Assembly: GCA_035288405.1 (NCBI GenBank)
Contig: DATEAK010000286.1
Coordinates: 1 to 6,112, forward strand
Direction: 5' to 3'
Source: JACPSX01 sp035288405 [NCBI: bacterium]
Lineage (GTDB): Bacteria > JACPSX01
Length of the DNA stretch: 6,112 bases
In this document: one piece after another, positions 1 to 6,112 of the stretch
Layout: every line of letters starts with the position of its first letter
How positions within the stretch are numbered: position 1 is the stretch's first letter
Notes under the pieces: generated by a model
What the model was told of the DNA's origin: nothing
The model's input: only the letters and a program-made list of their open reading frames with translations
The model's database searches: none
Position numbers and translations under genes: made by a program

Positions 1-305
1 CCGTCCACGACGCTGTAGCCTTTCCCTTCCAGGATGTAGATGGCCACGCCCCCCTGGTGCTTGTGCTTTCCTGATTTGGTTTTAATTTCCTGGGTGAACA
101 CGGCCCATTGCTGGGCGGCCGTGTCTTCCTTGAAAGGAAGCAGGTACCACTGGCTTAAGGATTGGCGGCTCTGCTGGAAGGGGACCTCTTCTCCGCGCAG
201 GAATTTCTTTCCTTGCGCCGCCCTTTGGCGCCACTCTTCCCGAAATTTAAAAACTTCCTCGTACCAGTCAATTTCACGTGTTCTTTCTCTCTCGCCGCGA
301 TTCAT
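1..305 (-). CDS. Cupin-domain protein, N-terminal part (runs off the left edge)
   Basis: Reading leftward from an ATG at 305-303, the frame stays open to the window edge, giving 101 codons of an incomplete protein. The first 60 or so residues are charged and aromatic (IDWYEEVFKF at 12-21, then SQWYLLPF). A cupin motif 1 follows: SGKHKHQGG at about 78-86 and YILEGKGYSVVDG from 90. His81 and His83 would be two metal ligands. The Gly-Gly after the HxH pair, in place of the usual acidic ligand, resembles the gentisate-dioxygenase-like bicupins. A Shine-Dalgarno AGAAGGA stands about 6 bases before the ATG. The cupin fold is inferred from this motif alone. Enzyme versus binding or regulatory role is undecided because the second motif lies outside the window. 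It follows the CoA-transferase-like pair on the same strand after a 163-base gap, so it may be the sixth operon gene or have its own promoter. Confidence 0.8.
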   Translation of the reverse strand, partial: MNRGERERTREIDWYEEVFKFREEWRQRAAQGKKFLRGEEVPFQQSRQSLSQWYLLPFKEDTAAQQWAVFTQEIKTKSGKHKHQGGVAIYILEGKGYSVVD

Positions 306-468
306 TTTCTTTTCCTTCTCTGCATCGATTGATCTTTTGCCGTTTTATTCGGAAGCACCGAAAAGTTTCCTAAAGGATTCCACAAGCTCCATCTTCTCGC
401 CCTCCTTCTCTCTGTCCGGGAAGATTGCGCTTGCCCAGGCCGTGGTAGTCCTGAAGATTCCGCGCCGC
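306..468. other. 163-base intergenic gap with a 15-codon ORF behind a strong ribosome binding site
   Basis: This is the longest gap in the window, between the beta-subunit stop and the cupin start. On the minus strand it holds a very good Shine-Dalgarno (AAGGAGG, 8 bases from the start) before an ATG at 392-390. That ATG opens a 15-codon frame, MELVESFRKLFGASE, ending at a TAA at 347-345. The mini-frame is in phase with the cupin frame, separated from it by the TAA and 13 codons. I see no convincing sigma-70 promoter and no GC-rich hairpin with a T-run, so neither a terminator nor a new promoter can be asserted. The tiny frame could be a real short peptide, a translational leader for the cupin, a decayed start, or chance. 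Confidence 0.4.
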
Positions 469-1263
469 TCAAGGGATGAGTTGCCGCAGTACCCCCTCCG
501 GATCCACCTGGGTCCTCAGCAAGGCGAGCTCTTCCTCTGTCGGCGCTTGCGTCTGGGTAATGGGCTCTTTCAGCAAGGGCCGAAACCCCGTTTTGGCCAG
601 AACCTGTTCCACCGTGCAGCCCGGGTGCACGGAGCACAGCCGCATCTTTCGAGAGATTTCGTCGAAGTCGAAGACGGCCAGAGGGGTCAGCACCATACAC
701 GGGCCTTTGGCGTTCTTATTGACGAACTCATCCCGCATCCTGGAGCCGTCGTAAAATCCCGGCCCGCTGATGAAGTCCACCTTTTCCACCAGGATTTGAG
801 GATTGTGGTGGTGGAGGTAAATGTAAACTCTTCCAAACGCAGCCGTGAATATCAATCCCACCGTTCCGGGTCCCCTCACGGTGGGATTGTGATAATCCCC
901 GACGCAGACCATGTTCGAGTTCCCGTACTGGTCGATTTGCATCCCGCCCAGGCAGGCGAAGTGAACGCGGCCGCGCATTTCCATGTCGACCACGTCCTCC
1001 ATGCTGGTTCGATACTCCGCCCCGAATAGGTTGCGGTAGTCCGCAGCGGATTGCAGAAGCGTGGGAAGTTTTGAATTAATGGCCCCGCTTCCGCCGCAGA
1101 GCCAGGAGAGGTTCGGAGCGTGGGTCAGCTTGGCCAGTTTCACGGCGGCCATCGGAATTTGAGAGGCGGCTCCAAGGGCCCCAAACTCACCGTCTCTCAA
1201 CTCGCGGGAAAGGACAACGGCCATCAGCTCGGCGGTGGAGTAACCGCACGCCGCTACTTCCAT
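469..1263 (-). CDS. Class I CoA-transferase-fold protein, beta subunit (GctB/IpdB-like), lacking the catalytic Glu
   Basis: This 264-residue protein is the partner of the alpha subunit encoded just upstream. Family features are FGALGAASQIPMAAV (27-41), THAPNL (47-52), GGMQIDQYGNSN (106-117) and LVEKVDFISGPGF (158-170), all resembling the glutaconate CoA-transferase subunit B group. Class I CoA-transferases bear the catalytic glutamate in an E-S/A-G motif just after the APNL strand. Here that place reads LCGGSGAI (55-62), with Gly57 at the expected Glu position. The related steroid-ring hydrolase IpdAB also departs from the transferase catalytic arrangement. A hydrolase or C-C cleavage role is therefore at least as likely as CoA transfer, but that is inference. 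The ATG at 1263 is preceded by AAAGGAG with an 8-base spacer, and the gap to the alpha-subunit stop is 45 bases. The length is normal for the family and there is no sign of frameshift. Membership of the fold is secure; the reaction is not. Confidence 0.88.
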   Translation of the reverse strand: MEVAACGYSTAELMAVVLSRELRDGEFGALGAASQIPMAAVKLAKLTHAPNLSWLCGGSGAINSKLPTLLQSAADYRNLFGAEYRTSMEDVVDMEMRGRVHFACLGGMQIDQYGNSNMVCVGDYHNPTVRGPGTVGLIFTAAFGRVYIYLHHHNPQILVEKVDFISGPGFYDGSRMRDEFVNKNAKGPCMVLTPLAVFDFDEISRKMRLCSVHPGCTVEQVLAKTGFRPLLKEPITQTQAPTEEELALLRTQVDPEGVLRQLIP

Positions 1264-1271
1264 GGATGTTT

Positions 1272-1278
1272 CTCCTTT
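1272..1278 (-). promoter_or_regulatory. Ribosome binding site of the beta subunit
   Basis: AAAGGAG on the minus strand, 8 bases before the ATG at 1263. It supports that start and shows that the beta subunit is independently initiated rather than overlapping its partner. Confidence 0.7.
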
Positions 1279-1308
1279 AATGTTTCCGGCAATCCTCTGA
1301 AAGGGTGG

Positions 1309-2187
1309 TCATGAGATTTTCAGTTCCAGAAGACGCCGGGCGCCGATCTTCTCCAAATATTCGAAATGATCCTTCGGTGCGAAAACAAATTCTTCAATAT
1401 ATTTTCCGGTCTGTTCCTCCCGGGCGAGGGAGGCGTAACGCTTGAGGTGCTCCTCATCGTAGTTGTACCGGGCAGGGCAGGCACCCGGGTGTGCGCCGTA
1501 GGGGAGCTTTACCACCGAGTCCACGAGAATTCCCGGAATCGTTGTTCTCAGCGGGTCGGACATGATCTGTTCGACGGGAATGATTTCCTCCGTGGTGATG
1601 ATCACGTGATCGGCGGCTTTCGCGATCAAGCTCTCCGTGTGGTCTCCGCCCAGCTGGCGGGCGTTTCCGAACGGGTCGCATTGCTGCACATGAATAATGG
1701 CCACCTCAGGCCGCAGGGGCGGCACGGCGTAAGCGACTTTCCCGGTAAACGGGTCGGTGATCTCCCGGTAAAGAGGATTCACTCGTGGAAAATCCGTGAG
1801 CTTGTAATACGGAGGCAAAGGGATGAAAGGAATTCCCGCGGCGGCGGCTTTGAACCCCATGATGATCGTGGGCTCATCCACGTCGAAGATCTTGAGGCTG
1901 TGGGATTCGACCGCCCTGCGGAAATTCGGAGCCAGCCCGAGAAATTCCAGGCCCACGTAGGAAACGTAGCAGATCTCCAGCGAGCCCGCGGCAATCAGCA
2001 GGTCGATGGCGAGGCCCGCGCTGGGTGTTGGAATCACCGTGAGTTTCTTGCTCCCTTGCCGGATAATCTGGCGAACGGCGGCCATGGGGACGCTGTTGTA
2101 GTGAGTGGCCGTCATCGCAATTGTGGCGCCGTCCTTGATGACCTGGATCGCTTCTTCCAGGCTCTTTACTTTGGATTGTCTTTCCAC
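1309..2187 (-). CDS. Class I CoA-transferase-fold protein, alpha subunit (GctA/IpdA-like)
   Basis: With a GTG start at 2187 the protein has 292 residues, close to the usual size of GctA/IpdA-type subunits. An upstream ATG at 2289 would overlap the end of the UbiD gene by 65 bases and add 34 residues of non-family sequence. The GTG instead has GGGGAG 9 bases before it and lies 37 bases after the UbiD stop. Family signs are KSLEEAIQVIKDGATIAM (7-24) and a Rossmann-like core with VSYVGLEFLG (75-84). AAAAGIPFIPLP follows at 114-125, then IIHVQQCDPFGNA at 164-176, ITTEEIIP at 197-204 and LPYGAHPGACPARYNYD (228-244). A DE pair falls at 104-105; IpdA, as I recall, uses Glu105 in catalysis, but equivalence needs an alignment. 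It should form a cytoplasmic hetero-oligomer with the downstream beta subunit. Because the partner lacks the transferase glutamate, substrate and reaction are open: CoA transfer, thioester hydrolysis or ring-opening hydrolysis. Confidence 0.87.
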   Translation of the reverse strand: MERQSKVKSLEEAIQVIKDGATIAMTATHYNSVPMAAVRQIIRQGSKKLTVIPTPSAGLAIDLLIAAGSLEICYVSYVGLEFLGLAPNFRRAVESHSLKIFDVDEPTIIMGFKAAAAGIPFIPLPPYYKLTDFPRVNPLYREITDPFTGKVAYAVPPLRPEVAIIHVQQCDPFGNARQLGGDHTESLIAKAADHVIITTEEIIPVEQIMSDPLRTTIPGILVDSVVKLPYGAHPGACPARYNYDEEHLKRYASLAREEQTGKYIEEFVFAPKDHFEYLEKIGARRLLELKIS

Positions 2188-2196
2188 CTGGGCATT

Positions 2197-2202
2197 CTCC
2201 CC
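2197..2202 (-). promoter_or_regulatory. Ribosome binding site deciding the GTG start of the alpha subunit
   Basis: GGGGAG on the minus strand, 9 bases before the GTG at 2187-2185. It sits in the short gap after the UbiD stop at 2225. This makes GTG the better start than the in-frame ATG at 2289, which lies inside the UbiD gene. Confidence 0.6.
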
Positions 2203-2224
2203 ATCGTTTTCCGACCGTGGCGGT

Positions 2225-3832
2225 TCATAACTTCTCACGTTTCGTTGCCAACTTTTTTCCCGTCTCAAAGTAGCGGCTCTGCACGGCAAGATCCGCCTCC
2301 TGCGCGTCTTCTTCCGTCCAGCAGCCCATCGAGTACCCGAACCAGGGTGCTTTCAACTGGTTCAGCTCCGGCAGACCTTCTTCTTTCCATATCTGAATCG
2401 CTCGCTCCATGAACTCTTTTTTCGGCAAAGAAACCGGAGGGTAATCCCACTTGGTCCGGGCATCGAGCAGGAGTACCGAGGCTACGGTCTCTTTCCCGAG
2501 GACCGCCTCGGTGCAGGTTTCCCGAGTCGGGCTGATCGAGCAATCCAGCGTCGTCGGTGATTGCGTCGGGAAAACTTCCAGGTCTCGGTGTGGCTGCATC
2601 CGGAAACTGATCGCCCAGTTGACGGAGTCCGGGTCCCGCGGGTCGATGTCTTCGTCCACAAGCACGAAGGTCTTCGCCGGCCAGGTTTTCATGATCTCTC
2701 TCACGGCTTGCTTGAGTCTTTCCCCTTCCTCCGGGCTTCTGCGGGATACCTTTATGATGACAAACCCGTAGCAGCCCGTGTTTTCCATGAGGTGGACGTC
2801 GAGGACTCCGGGTATGTTGTAGTCCACGGAAAGAGTCTTCTTGAGTACGGGCTCCCGTCCCATCTGGCGGAGCTTGCTGCTCTCGCTGGGCGGGAACTGG
2901 CTGAGGAAGGCCTGATAGATCGGGTCCCTGCGCATCGTGACGCACGTGACGTTGAAATAGAGAGAGACTCCCCGCAGGCCCATGAACCCGGTGAATTCCC
3001 CGAAGGGACCTTCGATTTCTCCCAGGTCCGTCGGGATCGTTCCTTCGATGACGATCTCTGCATGAGCCGGAACTTCCAGGTCCACCGTCTGGCACTTCAC
3101 CAGTTCCACCGGGCTTCCGGCGATTCCACCGGCGGTCTCAAACTCATCTTTCGGGTGGGGGAGCCGTGTCACGGCACAATAAGAAATATTGGGGGTCACT
3201 CCCAGTGCGATAGCCGCCTCCAGAGGTTTCCCCATCTCTTTGCATTGCCTCCAGTGAATCGCCACTCCCTGGGACATGGCGCCGGGAAAGCAGCCCACAC
3301 GCGTGGGAGATTTGATCATCCCGCGGTAATTGCCTACGTTGCGGATGCCTGTGGTGGGGTCTTTCGTGATCCAATGCGCAGCCGTCAGGTAGGGAGCGTT
3401 ATCGAAACCGGGAGTCGAGATGGGGACCGGAATAAACGAAATGCCGCCGGCAGACTCCAGCTCCGAGCCTTTCAGGATCACGTCTTGAACGGGTCCCTTG
3501 TCGACGAGAACAGGCGGAATCGGGTGAATCAGGGCCTCGCGCCATTTGGCGGGAATTTCTTCGACGCTGCAGTTCATGCCGTGCGCATAAATTTCTCTGG
3601 AAGAGGCCATGCAGCCGACGACCACGGGGACGTTGTACCGTTTTCCCGTTGAATCGGTCACGTTGGTGAATAGAAATGCTTTGCGGTCTTTTTCGGGTAA
3701 ACCTCGAAACTGTAGCCGCACCAGAGGGTGCATCTCCGTGTCTTTGTTGATGAGCCGGTCGATCGTGACCAGCCTGCCGTTTTTCTTGAGAGTTTCCAGA
3801 TATTCTCTTAGATCTCTGTAGTAACTTGCCAT
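2225..3832 (-). CDS. UbiD-family prenylated-FMN-dependent (de)carboxylase
   Basis: This complete 535-residue protein belongs to the family of reversible decarboxylases acting on aromatic or alpha,beta-unsaturated carboxylates with prenylated FMN. The N-terminal domain starts YRDLREYLETLKKNGRL (5-21). By comparison with fungal Fdc1, the cofactor and metal ligands are visible: Asn165 and Arg170 in NVGNYR, His193 in AIHWR, and Glu243 in SPVELVKC. The catalytic E-R-E set is Arg170, Glu274 and Glu279, the last two in EGPFGEFTG. The C-terminal domain has the family signature DEDIDPRDPDSVNWAISFR (393-411). All key residues are present, so it should be active if prFMN is supplied, which needs a UbiX flavin prenyltransferase not found in this window. 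The ATG at 3832 follows GGAGG with a 6-base spacer, 21 bases after the ligase stop. The catabolic context argues against a ubiquinone role; relatives include phenylphosphate, isophthaloyl-CoA and other aryl (de)carboxylases. The substrate is unknown. Confidence 0.95.
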   Translation of the reverse strand: MASYYRDLREYLETLKKNGRLVTIDRLINKDTEMHPLVRLQFRGLPEKDRKAFLFTNVTDSTGKRYNVPVVVGCMASSREIYAHGMNCSVEEIPAKWREALIHPIPPVLVDKGPVQDVILKGSELESAGGISFIPVPISTPGFDNAPYLTAAHWITKDPTTGIRNVGNYRGMIKSPTRVGCFPGAMSQGVAIHWRQCKEMGKPLEAAIALGVTPNISYCAVTRLPHPKDEFETAGGIAGSPVELVKCQTVDLEVPAHAEIVIEGTIPTDLGEIEGPFGEFTGFMGLRGVSLYFNVTCVTMRRDPIYQAFLSQFPPSESSKLRQMGREPVLKKTLSVDYNIPGVLDVHLMENTGCYGFVIIKVSRRSPEEGERLKQAVREIMKTWPAKTFVLVDEDIDPRDPDSVNWAISFRMQPHRDLEVFPTQSPTTLDCSISPTRETCTEAVLGKETVASVLLLDARTKWDYPPVSLPKKEFMERAIQIWKEEGLPELNQLKAPWFGYSMGCWTEEDAQEADLAVQSRYFETGKKLATKREKL

Positions 3833-3853
3833 TGTGTTCCTCCAGCGGGGGGA

Positions 3854-5443
3854 TTAAGTGAGGTTATGGTGCGCAGCGGGCGGGATCTCTTCCTCCCGGT
3901 TCCGGTTGCGCAGTTCAATCTTGAGCACCTTTCCCGAACTTGTTTTCGGCAGTGCTTCCAAGAAAATGATGGATTGGGGACGCTTGTAACTGGCCAGATT
4001 TTCCGCGCAGAATCGGAGCAATTCCTCCACCATACAAGGTTCTCCCTTCTTGCGTACGACGAAGGCGCGCACGGTCTCTCCCCAATAAGAATCGGGAACT
4101 CCGACGACGGCTACTTCGGAGACTGCCGGATGTTCCTGGATGACGGACTCGACCTCGGCGGAGTAAATGTTAAAGCCTCCCGAGATGATCATGTCGCGCT
4201 TGCGATCGACGATGTGGATGTATCCTTCCGCGTCGATCTTTGCCATATCGCCCGTGAACAGCCAGCCGTCCCTGAGAACCTCCCGAGTCTCCTGGGGACG
4301 CCTCCAGTAGCCCGACATGAGAGAATCCCCTCGGACGACCATCTCTCCAACTTCCCCGGCCCGTAAGGGATTCCCCTCGGAGTTCACGATCCGGATGTGA
4401 AACCCCTGGGCCTCGCGGCCGCACGGGGTCACCTGCTTTCCCCGAAAGTCAGCCGGTTCGCAGCCGGAGCCGAGCTTGTGCTGGTGATCCTCGGGGGTGA
4501 AATAGCAGATGAATCCCCCGGTTTCGGAGGCGCCGAAGCTCTGATAAAACGGGCACCCCAAAACCTCCATGGCTTTGCGAATCAAAGCCATAGGGGCCGG
4601 CGACCCGCCGTAGCCCATAAGCCGCACGGAAGAGAGGTCCCTGGGGTGGGAGATCATCTCGTTTACGAGGGCCGCGATCATGGTGGGCACCAGGTAGATC
4701 CGGGTGATCCGCTCCCTCTCGATCGCATCGAGGACTTGGGCTGGATCGAATTTCTCGAGGATGAACGTTTGGCATGCCCTGTAGGAATAGGCGGCCAACA
4801 ACTGGGCACCGACTCCAGCCGGCATCGGCAAGGCGAGCAAACAGCGGTCCTCGGGGGTAAATGGCAAGTGGAGTAGATAGTTGGTGATGTTGAAGAGAAA
4901 CTGCTTGTGGGTACTGATGGAACCCTTGGGAAATCCCGTCGTGCCGCTCGTATATTTGATCGCCCGGATCGAATCCTCGTGAACCGCGGAAGATGGTGGA
5001 GACGGCGAAGCCGACGAAAGGAGGTCCTCGTAATCAACCGGCAAGCCGTGGCCTTCGTCCAGCCCGATCACGCAGCGCAGTCTCTTTAGATCCGATTCGA
5101 TGGGACCGAGCCGGGGCACAAACTCCTTGGACACAAGAAGAGCGCGGGCTTCCACGTCCTGCAAGATAAAGGCGATTTCGCGGCTCACGGATTTGGCGTT
5201 AATGGGCACGGCGATGAGACCGGCTTTGGCCAGGGCGAAATACACTTCAGCCAGGCGATGGGAGTTATGAGACAGGAAAGCGACCCGATCCTCGTGGGCA
5301 AGTCCAAAGCTCAGGAGGCTATTGGCCAGGCGGTTGACGCGTTCGTTTGCCGTCGACCAGGTCCAGGGGGTTCCTTGGAAGGTCCAGGCCACCTGATCCG
5401 GGCAGCGCCGGGCATTTCCATCAATCACGTCGCCGACTACCAT
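3854..5443 (-). CDS. AMP-forming acyl-CoA ligase (ANL superfamily)
   Basis: This complete 529-residue cytoplasmic enzyme joins a carboxylic acid to CoA through an acyl-adenylate. Motifs appear in order: the phosphate-binding loop YTSGTTGFPKGS (164-175), FGASETGG (303-310, the adenine/substrate motif normally written YGxTE), GWLFTGD (393-399), the hinge region DRKRDMIISGGFN (413-425), and the C-terminal PKTSSGKVLK (499-508) with catalytic Lys505. Length and spacing are normal for FadD-type, benzoate-type and cyclohexanecarboxylate-type ligases. Sequence inspection alone does not fix whether the acid is fatty, alicyclic or aromatic. The ATG at 5443 is preceded by GGGGTGAG, 20 bases after the thiolase stop, and the stop codon lies 21 bases before UbiD. 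Tight packing with UbiD suggests it activates either the substrate or the product of the decarboxylase. CoA-ligase plus UbiD pairs are known in anaerobic isophthalate degradation. Confidence 0.95.
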   Translation of the reverse strand: MVVGDVIDGNARRCPDQVAWTFQGTPWTWSTANERVNRLANSLLSFGLAHEDRVAFLSHNSHRLAEVYFALAKAGLIAVPINAKSVSREIAFILQDVEARALLVSKEFVPRLGPIESDLKRLRCVIGLDEGHGLPVDYEDLLSSASPSPPSSAVHEDSIRAIKYTSGTTGFPKGSISTHKQFLFNITNYLLHLPFTPEDRCLLALPMPAGVGAQLLAAYSYRACQTFILEKFDPAQVLDAIERERITRIYLVPTMIAALVNEMISHPRDLSSVRLMGYGGSPAPMALIRKAMEVLGCPFYQSFGASETGGFICYFTPEDHQHKLGSGCEPADFRGKQVTPCGREAQGFHIRIVNSEGNPLRAGEVGEMVVRGDSLMSGYWRRPQETREVLRDGWLFTGDMAKIDAEGYIHIVDRKRDMIISGGFNIYSAEVESVIQEHPAVSEVAVVGVPDSYWGETVRAFVVRKKGEPCMVEELLRFCAENLASYKRPQSIIFLEALPKTSSGKVLKIELRNRNREEEIPPAAHHNLT

Positions 5444-5463
5444 CTCTCACCCCGGTGTTTGAT

Positions 5464-6112
5464 TCAGCGCTTCAAAATATGCACGGTGCAAGCCGCTGCA
5501 TCGAGTCCTTGAACGAGCCCTCCCATGCAATGAGCGAGCCCTATGTTTGCCCCGTCGACTTGCCGCTGCCCTGCTTGTCCCCGAAGTTGCCAGACAAGCT
5601 CGGCCACTTGGGCCAGTCCCGTCGCGCCGATAGGATGGCCGCGTGAAACAAGCCCGCCGCTCGGATTGATCGGGATCTTCCCTCCAATGGAAGTTGTCCC
5701 TGATTCCGCGGCAGGTCCGCCTTCTCCTTTGGGGAAAAATCCCAGGTCCTCGCTGTGAAGGATCTCGGAGATGGTAAATCCGTCATGAACCTCGACCACG
5801 TCGATATCTTCCGGGCCGCAACCGGAAATTTCATAAGCGGCCGCCGCGGCCCGTCGGGTTTGATCGTAGGAGGTCACATCCCGGGGACCCGTTTCATAGG
5901 TGCCGCTGGTGAGTACCGAAGCCTCAATCCAGACGGGAGGCTGGGAAACACCCGCAGCTTCTCGGACGTTACAAAGGACGGCCGCCGCGGCGCCGTCCCC
6001 CGTGGGAGAGCACTGCAAAAGAGTCAAAGGATCGGCGATGACCGGTGAGTCCAGCACTTGTTCTATCGTGAACTCTTTGCGGTATTGGGCGAAGGGATTG
6101 AAAACTCCATGG
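5464..6112 (-). CDS. SCP2/SCPx-type thiolase, C-terminal 215 residues (cut by the right edge)
   Basis: The frame enters from the right edge, reads through VFNPFAQYRKEFTIEQVL without a start, and ends at TGA 5466-5464. A GTG at 6057 is internal. LTLLQCSPTGDGAAAAVL is a hallmark of the lipid-transfer-protein/SCP2-type thiolases. Next come EVHDGFTISEIL (fragment residues 107-118), NPSGGLVSRGHPIGATG with the conserved His of GHP at 159, and GLAHCMGGL near the C-terminus. The N-terminal half with the nucleophilic Cys is outside the window. Such thiolases cleave or form beta-ketoacyl-CoA, often with branched or cyclic side chains. No SCP2 sterol-carrier domain is fused, since the protein stops at HILKR. 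Unusual points are HDGF where SCP2-thiolases usually have HDCF, and Cys195 in HCMGG at the place of the CxG cysteine of classical thiolases. It lies 20 bases upstream of the ligase. Confidence 0.92.
   Translation of the reverse strand, partial: HGVFNPFAQYRKEFTIEQVLDSPVIADPLTLLQCSPTGDGAAAAVLCNVREAAGVSQPPVWIEASVLTSGTYETGPRDVTSYDQTRRAAAAAYEISGCGPEDIDVVEVHDGFTISEILHSEDLGFFPKGEGGPAAESGTTSIGGKIPINPSGGLVSRGHPIGATGLAQVAELVWQLRGQAGQRQVDGANIGLAHCMGGLVQGLDAAACTVHILKR

Noticed and set aside
423-463. Short direct repeat AATCTTC in the gap after the beta subunit
   Set aside because: Only seven bases match exactly and there are only two copies; such a match is expected by chance and fits no operator or attachment-site pattern.
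306-468. Terminator or promoter between the beta subunit and the cupin
   Set aside because: No GC-rich stem with a following T-run, and no pair of -35/-10 boxes with acceptable spacing, could be found by eye.
302-700. 132-codon minus-strand frame spanning the gap before the cupin
   Set aside because: Mostly overlaps the beta-subunit 3' end in another frame, has low-complexity Arg/Gly/Ser/Pro composition, and overlaps the cupin start. No domain is recognisable.
40-1029. 329-codon open frame on the plus strand
   Set aside because: Antisense to the cupin, the gap and the beta subunit, all supported by motifs and ribosome binding sites on the other strand.
2188-2289. Longer alpha-subunit start at ATG 2289
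   Set aside because: It would overlap the UbiD coding sequence and add residues unlike the family, while the GTG at 2187 has its own ribosome binding site.
1366-2412. 348-codon open frame on the plus strand
   Set aside because: Antisense to the alpha subunit and the end of UbiD; rich in Arg, His and Gly without family motifs, as expected of a mirror frame.
2561-3652. 363-codon open frame on the plus strand
   Set aside because: It lies wholly antisense to the UbiD gene, which has all family motifs. Its translation shows no recognisable domain, and its openness follows from codon bias of the opposite strand.

Overview
The window is about 6.1 kb of compact, moderately GC-rich bacterial DNA. 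Every credible gene lies on the minus strand, so transcription runs from high to low coordinates. There are six genes. Two are cut by the window edges: a thiolase at the right end and a cupin at the left end. No RNA gene, mobile element, CRISPR array or clear terminator is visible. The gene content (a UbiD-family decarboxylase, CoA-transferase-fold proteins and CoA-thioester enzymes) suggests an environmental bacterium with an accessory catabolic pathway for an aromatic, alicyclic or unsaturated carboxylic acid. Lineages such as Desulfobacterota or Rokubacteria-like soil and sediment bacteria would fit, but no taxonomic marker is present and this is only an impression.

Layout in transcription order: (1) 6112-5464, C-terminal 215 residues of an SCP2/SCPx-type thiolase; (2) 5443-3854, an AMP-forming acyl-CoA ligase; (3) 3832-2225, a UbiD-family prenylated-FMN decarboxylase; (4) 2187-1309, alpha subunit of a class I CoA-transferase-fold enzyme, best started at a GTG; (5) 1263-469, the matching beta subunit; (6) 305-1, start of a cupin protein. 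Gaps between genes 1 to 5 are only 20, 21, 37 and 45 bases and each start has its own Shine-Dalgarno sequence, which indicates one operon. A longer gap of 163 bases precedes the cupin.

A reasonable working model is that the ligase makes a CoA thioester, the UbiD protein removes (or adds) a carboxyl group on an unsaturated or aromatic carbon, the CoA-transferase-like heterodimer acts on an acyl-CoA, and the thiolase cleaves a beta-ketoacyl-CoA. The order of steps and the substrate cannot be read from the sequence. The most unusual point is that the beta subunit has CGGSG where true class I CoA-transferases carry the catalytic glutamate. The pair may therefore be a hydrolase or C-C bond cleaving enzyme, in the manner of the steroid-ring hydrolase IpdAB. 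The thiolase also has an uncommon arrangement of active-site motifs.
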